Shown in pieces: positions 37,200 to 46,452 of a stretch of DNA of 64,000 bases. The notes below the pieces were generated by a model. It made no database searches. It was not told the DNA's origin and saw only the letters and a list, made by a program, of their open reading frames with translations. Made by a program: the position numbers and the translations under genes. Source of the DNA: DTU024 sp964518875 (lineage in GTDB: Bacteria > Bacillota > Clostridia > Christensenellales > Aristaeellaceae); assembly GCA_964518875.1 (NCBI GenBank), contig CAZFHI010000002.1, positions 62,001 to 126,000 of the forward strand, given 5' to 3'. Numbering within the stretch: position 1 is the stretch's first letter; every line of letters starts with the position of its first letter.

Positions 37200-38399
37200 C
37201 TATTTGTCCTTTTGTTCTTCTTTTTTAAGCGTGCCCGCGCGCACTATTTTATCTTTTCCAAAGCGTCTGCGTATGCCGTCCACCGCTTCTTCAGCGCGGC
37301 GCTGTTTTTGGCTGAGCGTATCTTCAAACAGGCTTATCTGTTCTGTTCCGTCAAAACAAAGCCGCGTAACGCCTACGCCTAAGAGTCTTACGGGTTTAGC
37401 GGAGTTAAAAACATCTTTAAGCAGTTTCTTAGCCTGTTCATATATAGCGTTTGTATTGTCCGTATTGTTTAAAAGGTGAGCTTGCCTGCTGAAATCCTTA
37501 AAGTCGCTGCGGCGCGCTGTAATAAACACGACCTGCGCCTTGCCATTGCTCTGCCTAAGCCTGAGGCCTACAAGATCGGACAACGAAAGCAGCACCGGGT
37601 AGCAATCTTCCAGAGAAGAAATATCCCTTTCAAGCGTTGTCGAGTGGCTTATGCTCTTAGGCTTTTCATGCTGTGTTTTTACTTCGCTTGAATCTATGCC
37701 GTTTGCGTAATCTTTAAGCGTTTCGCTAGCCTTTTTGCCTATAGCTTGCGAAAGTATATCGAAATTTGCTCGCGCTAAATCTCCTATTGTAAATATATTT
37801 ATTGAGTTTAATTTTTCTTCCGTCTTGGAGCCCACAAAAAGCAGTCTTCTCACCGGCAGCGGCCACAGCTTCGCTTCTATCTCGTCCGGAAAAAGCGTAT
37901 GCACCTTGTTCGGTTTTTCAAAGTCCGAAGCCATTTTAGCGAGCAGCTTGCTGTCTCCTACGCCTATATTTACAGTAAAATCAAGCTCGTCAAATATAGT
38001 CCGCTTTATAGCTTCGGCGCTCAATACGGCTTCGTCCCTCGTTACAATGCCAGTCATATCAAGAAAGCACTCGTCTATTGAAAACTGCTCCACCTTAGGC
38101 GAAAAGCGCTTTAATATTTCAACAAATCTTTTGGAATTTTCTTTGTAAAGCTTAAAGTCCGGTTTATACAGTTTTAGCGATGGACATTTTCTTAAAGCCA
38201 TAGCGACAGGCTCGCCAGTTTTAACGCCGCAGCTCTTTGCTGTTTGAGATTTAGCCAAAATAACGCCTCTGCGTTTTTCCGTATCTCCGCATACCGCGGC
38301 AGCCTCAAGGCGTATATCCTCTTCCCCGTTTTTTATTCGCTTTACCGCTTCCCACGAAAGAAAAGCGCTGTTTACGTCCGCGTGGAATATAATTCTCAT
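37200..38399 (-). CDS. dinB: DNA polymerase IV (Y family)
   Basis: A 399-residue translesion polymerase. Catalytic acids lie in FHADVNSAF near the N terminus and in the FSIDECFLDMTG motif near residue 105. The steric gate is the Phe in NSAFLS. The helix-hairpin-helix region (LNSINIFTIGDLARA) and little-finger domain follow, and the size is normal. The C terminus is not an obvious beta-clamp peptide. It appears to be a single gene. Confidence 0.94.
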   Translation of the reverse strand: MRIIFHADVNSAFLSWEAVKRIKNGEEDIRLEAAAVCGDTEKRRGVILAKSQTAKSCGVKTGEPVAMALRKCPSLKLYKPDFKLYKENSKRFVEILKRFSPKVEQFSIDECFLDMTGIVTRDEAVLSAEAIKRTIFDELDFTVNIGVGDSKLLAKMASDFEKPNKVHTLFPDEIEAKLWPLPVRRLLFVGSKTEEKLNSINIFTIGDLARANFDILSQAIGKKASETLKDYANGIDSSEVKTQHEKPKSISHSTTLERDISSLEDCYPVLLSLSDLVGLRLRQSNGKAQVVFITARRSDFKDFSRQAHLLNNTDNTNAIYEQAKKLLKDVFNSAKPVRLLGVGVTRLCFDGTEQISLFEDTLSQKQRRAEEAVDGIRRRFGKDKIVRAGTLKKEEQKDK

Positions 38400-38572
38400 A
38401 GCGATTTAATTGTATTTATGGTAATTTTCATCTTTTTACTCATTATGCAATAATCCAAGTTAAGCTAATTCCGCTAAGCGAAGCATGTTTAAATTTATCC
38501 ATAATAAAGCGGCGCAGCTTTGTTACGTTGATAATTTACGCTTAAACACATTAATCTTTAACATATATTCGC

Positions 38573-38602
38573 AAAAGGGGCTATCGTTTGACAGCCCCTT
38601 TT
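38573..38602 (-). terminator. Terminator of the nucleoside ABC transporter operon
   Basis: A 10-bp stem (AAAAGGGGCT / AGCCCCTTTT) with a 10-base loop, ending in TTTT on either strand. It lies about 90 bases after the last permease gene. Confidence 0.7.
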
Positions 38603-38694
38603 ACGCGTTTTATTTACGAAGCATTTTAAATTAAACTTATTTTAAGCGCGGCTTAATTGAAACCCGCCTTTCGCTATAAAGCTTTAAGCAGCTT

Positions 38695-39654
38695 TTACCT
38701 TTCCCCCTTGTCGTAAGGTATGCCGCTCGCGCGCGGGGCCTGGCTCTTCTTGCTTGAAAAAGCTAAAACGGCAAGCGTTGCAAGGTAAGGTATCATCTTA
38801 TATATATCGCTCGGAATGCCTAAACTCTGCAAGAAAGGTATGCCTGAATAGCTGCTCGCCATAGCTTTCATAAAGCCAAAGAACAAGGCAGCCAGGAATA
38901 TTTTTTTAGGCGTCCATTGACCGAATATAAGCACCGCAAGGGCTAAGAAGCCGTAGCCTGAAACGGTAGCGTTAAAGTTTATGGAAGTAGGCACAACGTA
39001 CACAAGGCCGCCCAAACCTGCAAGCGCTCCTGATATAAGCACGCCGGCGTAGCGCATTTTATATACGTTTATGCCAACGGAGTCCGCCGCCTGAGGGTGC
39101 TCGCCGCAGGCGCGAAGCCTTAAGCCGAAGCGCGTCTTATATAAAACAAATGACGAAACTATAAGAACCGCTATGCCTATGTACGTAGTTATGTAGCAGT
39201 TTTGAAAAAGCATAGGCCCAATTACAGGTATATCCCCTAAAAAAGGCACTTTTTCTATGCGGAACGTGTTTATAAACTGCACCTGCTGCACGCCGTTTGT
39301 CTGTATTGAACGAGCAAGGTATATCGCCGCGGCGGGCGCTATCATGTTAAGCGCCGTACCGGATATTGTCTGGTCGCTCCTTAAATTTATAGCGGCGTAC
39401 GCGTGCAGAAGCGAAAACACAAGACCCGAGCCTGCCGCTATTAAAATAGCTATTAGCAAAAGCCCCTGGCCCGCCATGTATTCATCCACGCGGGATATGA
39501 ACAGTATCGAAAAAAACGCGCCGCATACCATTATGCCTTCAAGCGCTATGTTCACAACGCCGCTGCGCTCTGAAAACATGCCGCCCAAAGCTACAAGCAG
39601 CAGAGGTATGGAAAAAAACATCATCTGTTGTACTAAAAAATACAGTGTATCCAT
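38695..39654 (-). CDS. Nucleoside ABC transporter permease (YufQ/NupC type)
   Basis: A 319-residue polytopic permease of the BmpA-linked nucleoside importer. Typical segments are GGMFSERSGVVNIALEGIM near the N terminus and the cytoplasmic GLRLRACGEHPQAADSVGIN loop. It pairs with the preceding permease. Its ATG overlaps the stop of that gene (TAATG). A hairpin follows the gene at 38573. Confidence 0.92.
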   Translation of the reverse strand: MDTLYFLVQQMMFFSIPLLLVALGGMFSERSGVVNIALEGIMVCGAFFSILFISRVDEYMAGQGLLLIAILIAAGSGLVFSLLHAYAAINLRSDQTISGTALNMIAPAAAIYLARSIQTNGVQQVQFINTFRIEKVPFLGDIPVIGPMLFQNCYITTYIGIAVLIVSSFVLYKTRFGLRLRACGEHPQAADSVGINVYKMRYAGVLISGALAGLGGLVYVVPTSINFNATVSGYGFLALAVLIFGQWTPKKIFLAALFFGFMKAMASSYSGIPFLQSLGIPSDIYKMIPYLATLAVLAFSSKKSQAPRASGIPYDKGER

Positions 39655-40775
39655 TATGCTTTTTCCTCCTGAGCGCCCGCTTTTATTTTTTCATGATGAA
39701 ATTTTGTAATAAAGTCCCTCATCAGCAAGGCAAACGCGCTGAAGTAAATTATTAAGCCTATTATTACGTCTATTATTTCTCTCATGTACTTAAGGCTTTG
39801 CAGATAAGCGCCGCCAACAGTAATATGCGCTATAAAAAGCGCCGCGAATATTATTCCTATCGGATGAGACATGCCAAGCAGCGCCACCGCTATGCCGTTA
39901 AAACCTTCAGGCGCCAATATTTCCGCTATATGTATATGCATGCCGGAAGCCGGCGCAAGGTACATAAGCGCTCCCGCCATACCGGACAGCGCGCCCGCTA
40001 TCGCCATAGACCATACTATCGCCTTTTTTTCGTTTATGCCGGCGTAGCGGCTTGCGTATCTGTTGTGTCCGCAGGCTTTAAGCTCATAGCCGAACGTGGT
40101 GCGGCTAAGCACTATGAATATAATGATCGCCGCTGCCAGCGCTATGAATATGCCTCCGTTTACGCTTGATACGTCTTTATAGTTGCCTTTAAGGTTGTAG
40201 AAAACGTTATCCAAGCCCATTTTAGGTATGGCGGCGGACGACGGTATATTCACCGTCTGGTTGCGCATAGTATCGTGCAGGTTGGAGCCTTTTACCAAAT
40301 AATTTATTCCGTAAAGGCCTATGTAGTTGAGCATTATTGCGGAAATAACCTCGTTTACATTGCGGTAGGCCTTTAACAAACCTACTATCATTCCCCATAC
40401 CATGCCAGCAAGTACGCCCATTATAAGCCCGACTATCCAGTGAAGCGCTCCCGGAAGGAACGTCCAGTTCACGGCTACGTATATGGACATAAGGCCGCCC
40501 ACCATAAGCTGTCCTGAAGAGCCTATGTTAAACATGCCTGTTTTAAACGCAAAGCCTACCGAAAGGCCCGTTAAAATAATAGGGGTCGTGTAATAGAGCA
40601 CCTGCCCTACGCCCTTGCTGCCGCTGTTCCAGCCGCCTCTTAGTATGGTCAGTAGGCCTTGCCACGCGTTTGCGGGATTGCTTATTATAAGTATTATAAA
40701 ACCCGCAAAAATGCCCGCGAGAATAGCGATTAAAGAAGGGGTAATGCCTAAAATACCTTTCTTTAACTTGTTCAT
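39654..40775 (-). CDS. Nucleoside ABC transporter permease (YufP/NupB type)
   Basis: A 373-residue polytopic membrane protein with the family loop FGYELKACGHNRYASRYAGI and the N-terminal TGLSVGFAFKTGMFNIGSSGQ segment. It forms the membrane channel with the YufQ-type partner. Its start overlaps the ATPase stop (ATGA), so the subunits are translated in a coupled way. Confidence 0.92.
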   Translation of the reverse strand: MNKLKKGILGITPSLIAILAGIFAGFIILIISNPANAWQGLLTILRGGWNSGSKGVGQVLYYTTPIILTGLSVGFAFKTGMFNIGSSGQLMVGGLMSIYVAVNWTFLPGALHWIVGLIMGVLAGMVWGMIVGLLKAYRNVNEVISAIMLNYIGLYGINYLVKGSNLHDTMRNQTVNIPSSAAIPKMGLDNVFYNLKGNYKDVSSVNGGIFIALAAAIIIFIVLSRTTFGYELKACGHNRYASRYAGINEKKAIVWSMAIAGALSGMAGALMYLAPASGMHIHIAEILAPEGFNGIAVALLGMSHPIGIIFAALFIAHITVGGAYLQSLKYMREIIDVIIGLIIYFSAFALLMRDFITKFHHEKIKAGAQEEKA

Positions 40776-42298
40776 GCCTTTACCTCCCCTTTCGCGCCTG
40801 CCATGTACAGTCCAAGCTGCTGCGCCGTCGCTTGTTCGCCTTTAAGCTCAGCCACTATTTTGCCCTCGTATATTACAAGTATCCTGTCCGCTAACTGGAA
40901 CACTTCATCAAGCTCTAACGATATAAGCAGTATCGCCTTGCCCTTCGCGCGCTCATTGAGCAGCTGCCTGTGTATATAGAGCATGGCGCCCATATCAAGC
41001 CCGCGCGTTGGCTGCACGGCTATTAAAAAAGCGGGATCAGAATATATTTCGCGGGCTATTATAGCTTTCTGCTGGTTGCCGCCGGACATTGAGCGCATAT
41101 GCGTAACGGCGCCCTGGCCTGAACGAATGTCGAATGAGGATATAAGCTCGTTCGCCTGTTTTCTTACAGCCTTAAAATCTATAAAGCCGTTATGCTGAAG
41201 CTTGTCCTTATGGTAGTTTTTAAGCGCAAGGTTTTCTTCCAGGCTGAAGTCCAGAACAAGGCCGTACTTATGCCTGTCCTCCGGTATATGCGCAATACCT
41301 AAATCGTTGCGGAAGCGTATGCTCGCGTCGCTTATATCCTGCCCGTTTAAAGTAACGCTTCCCGAATCTATCGCCTTAATGCCGGACAATGCATAAGCTA
41401 TTTCGCTCTGGCCGTTGCCGTCTATGCCCGCAATGCAGACTATTTCTCCTTCACGCACATCAAACGAAACGTCGTCCACAGCGTTTTTGCCGTGCATGCC
41501 TTTAACGACAAGGTTCTGCACCTTAAGCACAGTATTGCCGGGTTTTATGTCTTCCTTTTCCAAGTTGAAGCTTAGCTTATGGCCTACCATCATTTCAGCC
41601 ATTTCCTCAACTGAGGTGTCTTTCACATTAACAGTCGCTATATATTTTCCTTTTCTTAAAATAGTGCAGCGGTCCGCGACCTTTTTTATTTCATCAAGCT
41701 TGTGCGTAATAAATAATATGCTCTTGCCCTCATCCGCCATGCCGCGCATTATAAGCATAAGCTCGTCTATCTCCTGCGGGGTAAGCACCGCGGTGGGCTC
41801 GTCAAAAATAAGTATTTCGGTGTCGCGGTAGAGCATTTTCAATATTTCAACGCGCTGCTGCATGCCTACCGTAATGTCCGATATAAGCGCGTCCGGATCC
41901 ACCTTAAAGTTATAGCGTTCAGAAAGATCCATCACCTTTTTTTTGGCTTCGTCCATCTTAAGAACGCCGTGGTCTGTGGTTTCTACGCCCAATATAATAT
42001 TTTCAAGCACAGTAAAATTATGCACGAGCTTAAAATGCTGGTGCACCATACCTATGCCTAAGCGGTTGGCGTCGTTCGGGCTTTCTATGTCCACTTCTTT
42101 CCCGTTAAGGAGTATGCTACCTTCGTCCGCCTTATAAAGGCCGAAAAGTATGCTCATCAAAGTGGATTTGCCTGCGCCGTTTTCGCCAAGCAAAGCGTGG
42201 ACTTCGCCTTTTTTAAGCTTTAGGTTTATGTGATCGTTTGCGCGTATGCCCGGAAAGTCTTTAGTTATATCGAGCATTTCGATAATATATTCACTCAT
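40772..42298 (-). CDS. Nucleoside ABC transporter ATP-binding protein, two ABC domains (YufO/NupA type)
   Basis: A 508-residue ATPase with two fused ABC domains. The first has Walker A GENGAGKST, a degenerate signature, and Walker B ILIFDEPTAVLTP. The second has GIDGNGQSE in place of Walker A and a full signature RSMSGGNQQKAIIAREI. That asymmetry is normal for this family. It energises uptake of nucleosides bound by the BmpA-type protein. A hairpin separates it from the binding-protein gene. Confidence 0.94.
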   Translation of the reverse strand: MSEYIIEMLDITKDFPGIRANDHINLKLKKGEVHALLGENGAGKSTLMSILFGLYKADEGSILLNGKEVDIESPNDANRLGIGMVHQHFKLVHNFTVLENIILGVETTDHGVLKMDEAKKKVMDLSERYNFKVDPDALISDITVGMQQRVEILKMLYRDTEILIFDEPTAVLTPQEIDELMLIMRGMADEGKSILFITHKLDEIKKVADRCTILRKGKYIATVNVKDTSVEEMAEMMVGHKLSFNLEKEDIKPGNTVLKVQNLVVKGMHGKNAVDDVSFDVREGEIVCIAGIDGNGQSEIAYALSGIKAIDSGSVTLNGQDISDASIRFRNDLGIAHIPEDRHKYGLVLDFSLEENLALKNYHKDKLQHNGFIDFKAVRKQANELISSFDIRSGQGAVTHMRSMSGGNQQKAIIAREIYSDPAFLIAVQPTRGLDMGAMLYIHRQLLNERAKGKAILLISLELDEVFQLADRILVIYEGKIVAELKGEQATAQQLGLYMAGAKGEVKA

Positions 42299-42304
42299 AA
42301 ATAA

Positions 42305-42344
42305 TCCTTAAAAAGAAAAACAGAGCTGCCCCTATAAAGGGGCA
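42305..42344 (-). terminator. Attenuator hairpin between the BmpA-type gene and the ABC ATPase gene
   Basis: A 7-bp stem (TGCCCCT / AGGGGCA, 42327-42333 with 42338-42344). Read on the minus strand it leads into a T-rich tract. It follows the binding-protein stop by about 12 bases and may keep binding-protein levels above the rest of the transporter. Confidence 0.65.
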
Positions 42345-42355
42345 ACCCGTTAATT

Positions 42356-43423
42356 TTATTCGATTACGGTTACGCTTATAATATCGTTTGCAAGCTCTTC
42401 TGCGCTTTCTACATCTTCATCCTTTTTGATTTCGATTTCGTTTGCTGCAAGCTTCTTGTAGATAGCGTCATAATCTTCCTGTGTAAATGTTTCAAACTTG
42501 CTGGTTTCCATCGGAAGCGCAACGCCGTCTAACGCCGCGTCAAACACCAGCGCTTCGCCGCCCGGGAACTCACCTTTGTAGTATGCTTCGAGCATCTGCA
42601 TTACGGAAGGCACAAGACCTTTCATTGCGGATGTTATAACGGTTTCAGATTCCGGACTCTGGTCCACGTCTACGCCTATAACCTTGCCGTTTTTCGTGGC
42701 TTCAGCAGCCGCCATAACGCTGTTTCCTACAGCGCCGCCGCATGCGAATATTACTTCGATACCGTCTGAATACCAGGAAGCCGCCATAGTCTGCGCTTCA
42801 GGCGTCGCCGCAAAGTTGCCGGTATAGTGATAACGGCATTCGAGCCCTGTTACGCCCATTTCTTTGGCAGCGTATTCTGCGCCCTGTATAAAGCCGTAGC
42901 CGTAGCGTACAACCGCAGGGACTGCCATGCCGCCCATGAAACCTAATTTTGTATAGCCTTCTTTTACAGACGCATAGCCTGCAAGGAAGCCTGACTGCTC
43001 TTCTGCGTATGTGATGCCTACGGCGTTTTTCTCTGTACGGTATTCCGTGTAATCCGCGTCATGCGGGTTGCCGTCGATAAGCACAAAATGCACGTCCGGA
43101 TACATGTCCTGTGCTATATAAATGGGCTCTTCAAACAGGTAGCCTGGGGTAAGCACTATTTTAGCGCCGGCCTCAACCGCCTGCTGAATGTATTCAAGAT
43201 ATATTTCTGTGGACTGGCCGTTGGGTTGGAAGTAGTTGTAGGTTTTGCCGTTCTCTTCGGCAAATTCCTTAATGCCTTCCCAAGTGCCCTGGTTAAAAGA
43301 TTTGTCGTCAATAGTGCCAAGGTCCGTTACCATACCTATTTCATAGGTGTTTTCTTCCGCAACAGCGCCGACAATCCCTACTGCCATTGCCATTACAAGA
43401 AGGACGGAAAGAAGTTTTTTCAT
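42356..43423 (-). CDS. BmpA/PnrA-family nucleoside-binding protein
   Basis: A 355-residue exported binding protein. The signal peptide ends at AVA-EEN near residue 22 and lacks the lipobox Cys that most BmpA homologues have. The mature protein has the family signatures MVTDLGTIDDKSFNQGTWEG, LTPGYLFEEP, FVLIDGNP, GFMGGMAVPAVVRYGYG and the GVDVDQS loop. It should bind purine or pyrimidine nucleosides. GGAGG precedes the ATG and a good promoter lies about 50 bases upstream. Confidence 0.93.
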   Translation of the reverse strand: MKKLLSVLLVMAMAVGIVGAVAEENTYEIGMVTDLGTIDDKSFNQGTWEGIKEFAEENGKTYNYFQPNGQSTEIYLEYIQQAVEAGAKIVLTPGYLFEEPIYIAQDMYPDVHFVLIDGNPHDADYTEYRTEKNAVGITYAEEQSGFLAGYASVKEGYTKLGFMGGMAVPAVVRYGYGFIQGAEYAAKEMGVTGLECRYHYTGNFAATPEAQTMAASWYSDGIEVIFACGGAVGNSVMAAAEATKNGKVIGVDVDQSPESETVITSAMKGLVPSVMQMLEAYYKGEFPGGEALVFDAALDGVALPMETSKFETFTQEDYDAIYKKLAANEIEIKKDEDVESAEELANDIISVTVIE

Positions 43424-43472
43424 GCTTGTTCCTCCTCAAGTTATTTTGAAACGATGCTTTCGTTTCTGCACT

Positions 43473-43501
43473 ATTATAGCATAGCATTTAACGTTCCGCA
43501 A
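43473..43501 (-). promoter_or_regulatory. Sigma-70-type promoter of the nucleoside transporter operon
   Basis: On the minus strand TTGCGG (43501-43496) and TATAAT (43478-43473) are separated by 17 bases, about 50 bases before the start codon. Just downstream the leader has an inverted repeat (GAAACGA / TCGTTTC, 43448-43466). Confidence 0.65.
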
Positions 43502-43547
43502 GAATTAAAAATACTTAGCGATAAATGAAAACGCGTTATTTATGAAT

Positions 43548-43922
43548 TTATTCCTTTACCGCTATCGCTTCTATTTCCACAAGCGCGCCTTTAGGTATGT
43601 CCTTTACTGCAACGCAGCTGCGCGCGGGCTTGTTTGAAGAAAAAAATTCGGAATACACCTTGTTAAACGCGCTGAAATCCGCTATGTCGCTTAAAAAGCA
43701 CATGGTTTTTACAACGTCGTTCATGCTGAATCCCGCTTCTTCCAGTATGGATTTAAGGTTTTTAAGCGAGCGCTCCGTTTGATTTTCAATGCCCTGCGCC
43801 ATTTCACCTGTCGCGGGGTTTAAAGGGAGCTGGCCTGAAACAAACAGCATTTTGCCCGTTTGCTTCGCCTGCACATAAGGACCTATAGCCTTTGGCGCAA
43901 GCTGCGTATTTACGTCTTTCAT
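43548..43922 (-). CDS. RidA family reactive-intermediate deaminase
   Basis: A 124-residue protein of the RidA/YjgF/UK114 family, which hydrolyses enamines and imines. The signatures are IGPYVQAKQTGKMLFVSGQLP and the C-terminal PARSCVAVKDIPKGALVEIEAIA with the catalytic Arg. It follows carbamate kinase by 33 bases, suggesting a shared transcript and a role in nitrogen compound catabolism. Confidence 0.95.
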   Translation of the reverse strand: MKDVNTQLAPKAIGPYVQAKQTGKMLFVSGQLPLNPATGEMAQGIENQTERSLKNLKSILEEAGFSMNDVVKTMCFLSDIADFSAFNKVYSEFFSSNKPARSCVAVKDIPKGALVEIEAIAVKE

Positions 43923-43955
43923 TTTGTCCTCCTTTTATTTAATTTGTTTAATAAT

Positions 43956-44882
43956 TTATCCTTTAATAATCCTTGTGCCTGTTTTATTGTCAAGGCCTTC
44001 TAAAAGCTTGTCAAGGGACGTTATAAGCGCCGCGCCGGATTTTCCAAGCTTTACAAACTGCACCGCGGCTTCTATTTTAGGCAGCATTGATCCCTTTGCA
44101 AATTCTCCCGCCTTTATATATTTTTCCGCCTCTGAAACAGTTATAGCGTCAAGCCAGCGCTGGTTTTCCGTGTTAAAATGTATGGCGACCTTTTCAACGC
44201 CTGTAAGCAGAACCATAACGTCGCATTCTGCCTGAAGCGCCAAAAGCGTTGAAACAAAGTCCTTGTCTATAACAGCGTCAGTAAACGAATATAATCCTTT
44301 TTCACTTGTTACGGGTATTCCCCCGCCGCCGCCCGCTATAACTACAAACCCTGCGTCCATAAGCGTTTTTACCGCGCCGCTTTCAATTACCTTTAACGGA
44401 ACAGGCGACGCTACCACCTCGCGAAAGCCGCGCCCCGCGTCCTCTATAATGGTTTTACCCTTAAGGCGCATCGCCTTAGCCTCGCTTTCCGTCATAAAGG
44501 CGCCCACGGGCTTGCTCGGGCTGTTAAAACGCTCGTCGTTTTTATCGACCAGGCAGCGGGATACCACGGTAAGCACTGTTTTTTCTATGCCGCGTGAATG
44601 CAGAGCGTTCTGCAGAGCGTTCTGCATATAGCTGCCTATGTAGCTTTGGCTCATAGCGACGGCGTCTGATAGCGGCAGGCCCGGCATGTTGCTTTGCTTA
44701 AGCCCCGCGTCCATGCTTGTCTTTATTATGCCTACCTGCGGGCCGTTGCCGTGGCATATAAGCACCTCGTCGCCTTGCGCTATGCGCTCCGCCACGCTTT
44801 CCGCCACTGTTTGAGTGGTTTTAATAAGTCCTTCCCGTTCCGTTCCCAGGGCGTTCCCGCCCAAGCTTATAAGTATGCGCAT
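43956..44882 (-). CDS. arcC: Carbamate kinase
   Basis: A 308-residue amino-acid kinase-fold enzyme that makes ATP from carbamoyl phosphate. Signatures: the N-terminal ISLGGNALG, CHGNGPQVG, the VIAGGGGGIPV loop and the GSMLPKIEAA segment. There are no arginine deiminase genes nearby; instead RidA and, further along, a nucleoside importer follow. That suggests carbamoyl phosphate from purine-derived compounds. It overlaps no gene and starts just after the HAD phosphatase stop. Confidence 0.95.
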   Translation of the reverse strand: MRILISLGGNALGTEREGLIKTTQTVAESVAERIAQGDEVLICHGNGPQVGIIKTSMDAGLKQSNMPGLPLSDAVAMSQSYIGSYMQNALQNALHSRGIEKTVLTVVSRCLVDKNDERFNSPSKPVGAFMTESEAKAMRLKGKTIIEDAGRGFREVVASPVPLKVIESGAVKTLMDAGFVVIAGGGGGIPVTSEKGLYSFTDAVIDKDFVSTLLALQAECDVMVLLTGVEKVAIHFNTENQRWLDAITVSEAEKYIKAGEFAKGSMLPKIEAAVQFVKLGKSGAALITSLDKLLEGLDNKTGTRIIKG

Positions 44883-44883
44883 A

Positions 44884-45528
44884 TCATATCTCCCATTGTT
44901 CCATTTGCCAGAATGGTCTTTTTTGCTTTAATGCCCGCTTCGGGTTAACCATAACAGGGTTTTTTACCATGTCCATCATGGGGCTGTCGTGGCCGCTGTC
45001 CGCGTAGGCAAAGCTCATATCCCAGTCCGGTTCTATATTGTTTGTTTTAAGCCATTCGTTTATGGCTTTAGGCTTTTCTTTTCCTTTCATGTTGCATAAC
45101 ACCCTGCCGTCTTTTGTTGTTCTTGTTGCAAGCACCGCGTCAAGCGGCAGGTAGTCCGTAATGTATTTCATATAGCAGTCCGGCGAAGCGGAAACTATAA
45201 TAACCGCGTCCCCTCTTGAGCGGTGCATGAAAATATGCTCAAGCGCCTTGGGGTAAATGCTCGGCAAAAGGTCTTCCTGTATAAATTCGCGCGCGAAATC
45301 CTCCTGCTTTTTTTCGTCTATACGGGATAAAAACGCAAGCGACCAGCTTTTTGCCGCGCTGTCAGGCGCTAATCGCAAATAGCCTGCGACAGCGGAAAAT
45401 GCTATCTCAGGCAGCAAATAATAAGGCACAAGGCCGCGCTTAAACGCTTTTTTTACGTATTGAACTATGCTGTCGCCAGAAAGCATGGTGCCGTCAAAGT
45501 CAAACAGCGCGAGCGCTCTTTTTACCAT
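44884..45528 (-). CDS. HAD-superfamily phosphatase, IB subfamily
   Basis: A 214-residue HAD phosphatase. Motif I is FDFDGTML, motif II is VIIVSASPD, motif III is the GKEKPKAIN Lys and motif IV is FAYADSGHDSPMM, as in the SerB-like IB subfamily. The substrate is unknown. Its start overlaps the preceding exported-protein gene by 7 bases and its stop is next to the carbamate kinase start, so all four genes from 46337 to 43548 look co-transcribed. Confidence 0.9.
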   Translation of the reverse strand: MVKRALALFDFDGTMLSGDSIVQYVKKAFKRGLVPYYLLPEIAFSAVAGYLRLAPDSAAKSWSLAFLSRIDEKKQEDFAREFIQEDLLPSIYPKALEHIFMHRSRGDAVIIVSASPDCYMKYITDYLPLDAVLATRTTKDGRVLCNMKGKEKPKAINEWLKTNNIEPDWDMSFAYADSGHDSPMMDMVKNPVMVNPKRALKQKRPFWQMEQWEI

Positions 45529-46337
45529 TCGACGCTCTTTTCAACAGCTGATTTCCCGTCAATGTACACGCTGAAAACATACGCGCCGCTTTGAATTCCC
45601 TTATCCGAATAGTAGAACATATCTTTTATCGGCCCGTTAAATAAAAACGACATGCTCTGGCTCCCGTCCTTTTCTTTATATAACGTGCCTTCGATTTCAT
45701 CCACAATAAAGTATTCTGCTCCATCGGGGGCTGTAAGCACCCGTACGACTTGCGTATAGCTTGAGGGCTTGTCAAAATCGTAGTTTACAACGAGCGTGTA
45801 GTATGCGGAATTATCCGCGGCGTCGGCAAGCGAATCGCCTTTCTTAACTTCCCTCTTGTCCTTGCTGTAAAGCCATTCCTTGTTATCCTCGTGGCGGTAC
45901 AGCCTTGCGGATTTTATTCTGAAGCCGCCATCCGTGTACTTTTCCGCTTCCGGCATAGTAAGCGTTATGTACCTTGACGCGTCAAAATACATGCTGTCTT
46001 CCGGGTCCTCGTTTTCGTTTCCCGCCCAGAACCTGTATTCCCTGCCGGGCAAAAGCCAGTCCATAGTGTAGGAAGTTTCATCTAATTCTAAAACATTAAA
46101 ATATGGGTTGCCTATGCGCTCGTATACTAACTGAAACGCCCCGCTGTATTGTTCAGCCCTGTTCCATGAAAGTACTACGGTGCAAGGGTTTATTATCTCC
46201 GCAGTAAAGTTTGTGACGGCTCTTGCGAACGCCGATGATGAAAAAAGCGTTATAAAAAGCGCTATCGTCAATAAAGCCACGACTTTTCGAACAGGTCTTG
46301 TCCTTACGCGACGGTTTCTGCCGCAGTCGTTTTGCAT
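45522..46337 (-). CDS. Exported fibronectin-type-III-like protein
   Basis: A 271-residue protein with an arginine-rich N terminus, then a membrane or signal helix (about 18-38, ending in SAFARA). The following AEIINPCTVVLSWNRA to PGREYRFWAG stretch has the strand pattern of a fibronectin type III domain. A second beta domain follows. There is no cell-wall anchor. ATG lies behind GGAGG. It is odd as the first gene before a HAD phosphatase and carbamate kinase. Function unknown. Confidence 0.7.
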   Translation of the reverse strand: MQNDCGRNRRVRTRPVRKVVALLTIALFITLFSSSAFARAVTNFTAEIINPCTVVLSWNRAEQYSGAFQLVYERIGNPYFNVLELDETSYTMDWLLPGREYRFWAGNENEDPEDSMYFDASRYITLTMPEAEKYTDGGFRIKSARLYRHEDNKEWLYSKDKREVKKGDSLADAADNSAYYTLVVNYDFDKPSSYTQVVRVLTAPDGAEYFIVDEIEGTLYKEKDGSQSMSFLFNGPIKDMFYYSDKGIQSGAYVFSVYIDGKSAVEKSVEW

Positions 46338-46399
46338 AAAGCACCTCCTTTATATGTAAATATAATACAAGAGAGAGGCTCAAATTGCAATTCAGCGCA

Positions 46400-46427
46400 T
46401 TGACAAAAACTTAAGCTTTGATGTATT
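46400..46427 (+). promoter_or_regulatory. Candidate promoter for the uridine-kinase-like gene
   Basis: TTGACA at 46400 and TGTATT at 46422 with a 16-base spacer; the consensus -35 makes it credible. The start codon is about 25 bases further, behind TAGGAGG. Confidence 0.5.
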
Positions 46428-46452
46428 CTCTGAGCGTTAGGAGGGGTAGCTT

